From positions 124,001-188,000 of the forward strand of contig CBFIGX010000002.1 of NCBI GenBank assembly GCA_965662265.1: a stretch of DNA of 64,000 nucleotides, in the 5' to 3' direction. The position numbers and the translations under genes are program-made. Positions 63,054 through 64,000 of this stretch are shown in pieces. A model generated the notes under the pieces. The model was given only the letters and a program-made list of their open reading frames with translations. It was not told where the DNA came from and did no database searches. The DNA is from CBFIGX01 sp965662265. Its GTDB lineage: Bacteria > Bacteroidota > Bacteroidia > Flavobacteriales > UBA7430. Within the stretch, counting starts at the first letter, position 1, and each line of letters opens with the position of its first letter.

Positions 63054-64000
63054 ATATAATAAATACTATTTCTCGATTACTTGTAGGAGCCTTATTTATT
63101 GTATCTGGTCTTATTAAAGCAAACGATGCATTAGGATTTTCTTTTAAACTACATGATTATTTTGCACCTGATGTACTAGATATTCCTTTTTTAATTGAAT
63201 ACACGTACCCTATAGCTGTATTTGTTTGTGTTGCTGAAATAATGCTTGGTTTAGCTGTATTAGTAGGTGCAAAGATGGTTTTAACCTCTTGGTCATTATT
63301 GTTAATGATCTTATTTTTCGATGTTCTAACTTTTTATTCCGCATATTTCGATAAGGTTACAGATTGTGGTTGCTTTGGCGACGCCATAAAATTAACACCT
63401 TGGGAATCATTTGCTAAAGATGTTGTTCTTTCAGCTTTGATCTTTATTATTTTTGCTTTTAGGCATAAAGTAAGTTATCATACAAAAGAACAAAATGCTA
63501 AGTTAATGCCAGTAGCACTTTTATTAGTTGCACTTTTCTCTTACTTCGTTTTAGATTGGCTATTCCCGGTATACTTTACTTTAGCACTATTTGTTTTAGT
63601 TAGTTTAGTTAATAGATTTATTATTAAAGAAAAGACAGAATGGACTCTTGCTGGATTAACACTCATTACTTGTTTTGCATTTACCTATCATACATATTCG
63701 CATCTACCAATAAGAGACTATAGGCCATTTGCAGAAAGCAAGAATATAGCTCAAGGTATGACACTTCCAGAAGATGCCAAGACAGACGTCTATAAAGATA
63801 TATGGAAGTACGAGATTAATGGTGTTGTAAACGAATATCATACAGAAGACAAGCCATGGGAAATTGAAGGTGCTACATACGTAGATCGAGAGACAACTCT
63901 TCTGGTAAAAGGTGATGAGCCACCAATACGTGATTTCTCGATCGAATCTGACGAATTAGGAGATATAACTGATAGTGTTTTAAATGCTGATAATGCCATA
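63050..64000 (+). CDS. DoxX-like/BT_3928-type membrane protein, partial
   Basis: Open to the window end (317 codons seen). Begins MNIINTISRLLVGALFIVSGLIKANDALG, typical of the DoxX-like membrane family. About 8 membrane segments are visible up to residue 220, then a periplasmic-looking domain. TDCGCFGDAIKLTPWES, with a CGC motif, resembles the DoxX/MauE-like redox signature near the second membrane block. The C-terminal soluble part is cut. Co-transcribed with DUF1599 by overlapping start and stop; the conserved pairing is known in Bacteroidota, but the role is not. Confidence 0.85.
   Translation, partial: MNIINTISRLLVGALFIVSGLIKANDALGFSFKLHDYFAPDVLDIPFLIEYTYPIAVFVCVAEIMLGLAVLVGAKMVLTSWSLLLMILFFDVLTFYSAYFDKVTDCGCFGDAIKLTPWESFAKDVVLSALIFIIFAFRHKVSYHTKEQNAKLMPVALLLVALFSYFVLDWLFPVYFTLALFVLVSLVNRFIIKEKTEWTLAGLTLITCFAFTYHTYSHLPIRDYRPFAESKNIAQGMTLPEDAKTDVYKDIWKYEINGVVNEYHTEDKPWEIEGATYVDRETTLLVKGDEPPIRDFSIESDELGDITDSVLNADNAI

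Overview
The window is a chromosomal segment of a Bacteroidota bacterium, most likely a marine Flavobacteriales member near Cryomorphaceae/Schleiferiaceae-type lineages. This rests on the strongly AT-rich sequence, Bacteroidota-type -7 promoter elements (TAnnTTTG), three proteins with type IX secretion (T9SS) C-terminal sorting domains, a DPP11-type S46 peptidase, a DUF3078 protein, and conserved gene pairs such as recF-DUF721 divergent from TPR-ribH and folP-cdaA divergent from DUF1599. No phage, IS element, CRISPR array, rRNA or tRNA gene was seen; this is core genome with some lineage-specific secreted proteins.

Layout. 1-2700 (minus): thiamin operon thiS-thiC-thiD (thiD cut by the window edge) behind a clear TPP riboswitch. 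2792-6799 (minus): NlpC/P60 hydrolase, LolA-like carrier, FtsK translocase. 7021-12942 (plus): two amidinotransferase-fold enzymes, argS, ffh and folD, tightly packed. 12975-13982 (minus): hemH. 14145-18542 (plus): a giant cysteine-rich repeat protein secreted by T9SS, separated from uvrA by a shared bidirectional terminator. 18579-25852 (minus): uvrA, lytic transglycosylase, rfbC, RsmI-like methyltransferase, low-molecular-weight phosphatase, dnaA. 25853-26324 is an AT-rich gap. 26325-38261 (plus): thioesterase, DPP11-like peptidase, mutS2, tpiA, prmA, a 1461-residue exported protein of unknown function, DUF3078.

38345-47430 is a fatty-acid and branched acyl-CoA degradation block: acyl-CoA dehydrogenase, a MarR regulator, thiolase, FadB-type multifunctional enzyme and, past an RluA-type enzyme, an MccB-like carboxylase beta subunit. 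The 8-mer TACAATGC lies upstream of three of these units and is my best candidate for a new regulatory site (a MarR operator). 47563-50236: ribH, a TPR membrane protein, recF, DUF721. 50275-56634: secreted peptidases of families M14, C25 (gingipain-like, carrying one copy of the same Cys repeat as the giant protein) and C1B. 56717-64000: NYN/zinc-ribbon protein, ElaA-type acetyltransferase, GmhB-like phosphatase, class IV aminotransferase, AlgH, pdxH, c-di-AMP cyclase cdaA, folP, an internally duplicated DUF1599 protein and a partial DoxX-like membrane protein.

The strongest second-look items are the shared TACAATGC motif, the perfect 10-bp inverted repeat that competes with P1 of the TPP riboswitch, the 14-copy Cys/Asp repeat array shared with a gingipain-like protease, the uvrA stop codon embedded in a shared terminator, and the huge exported unknown with no ATG start. 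I saw no clear previously undescribed multi-gene defence or mobile system.
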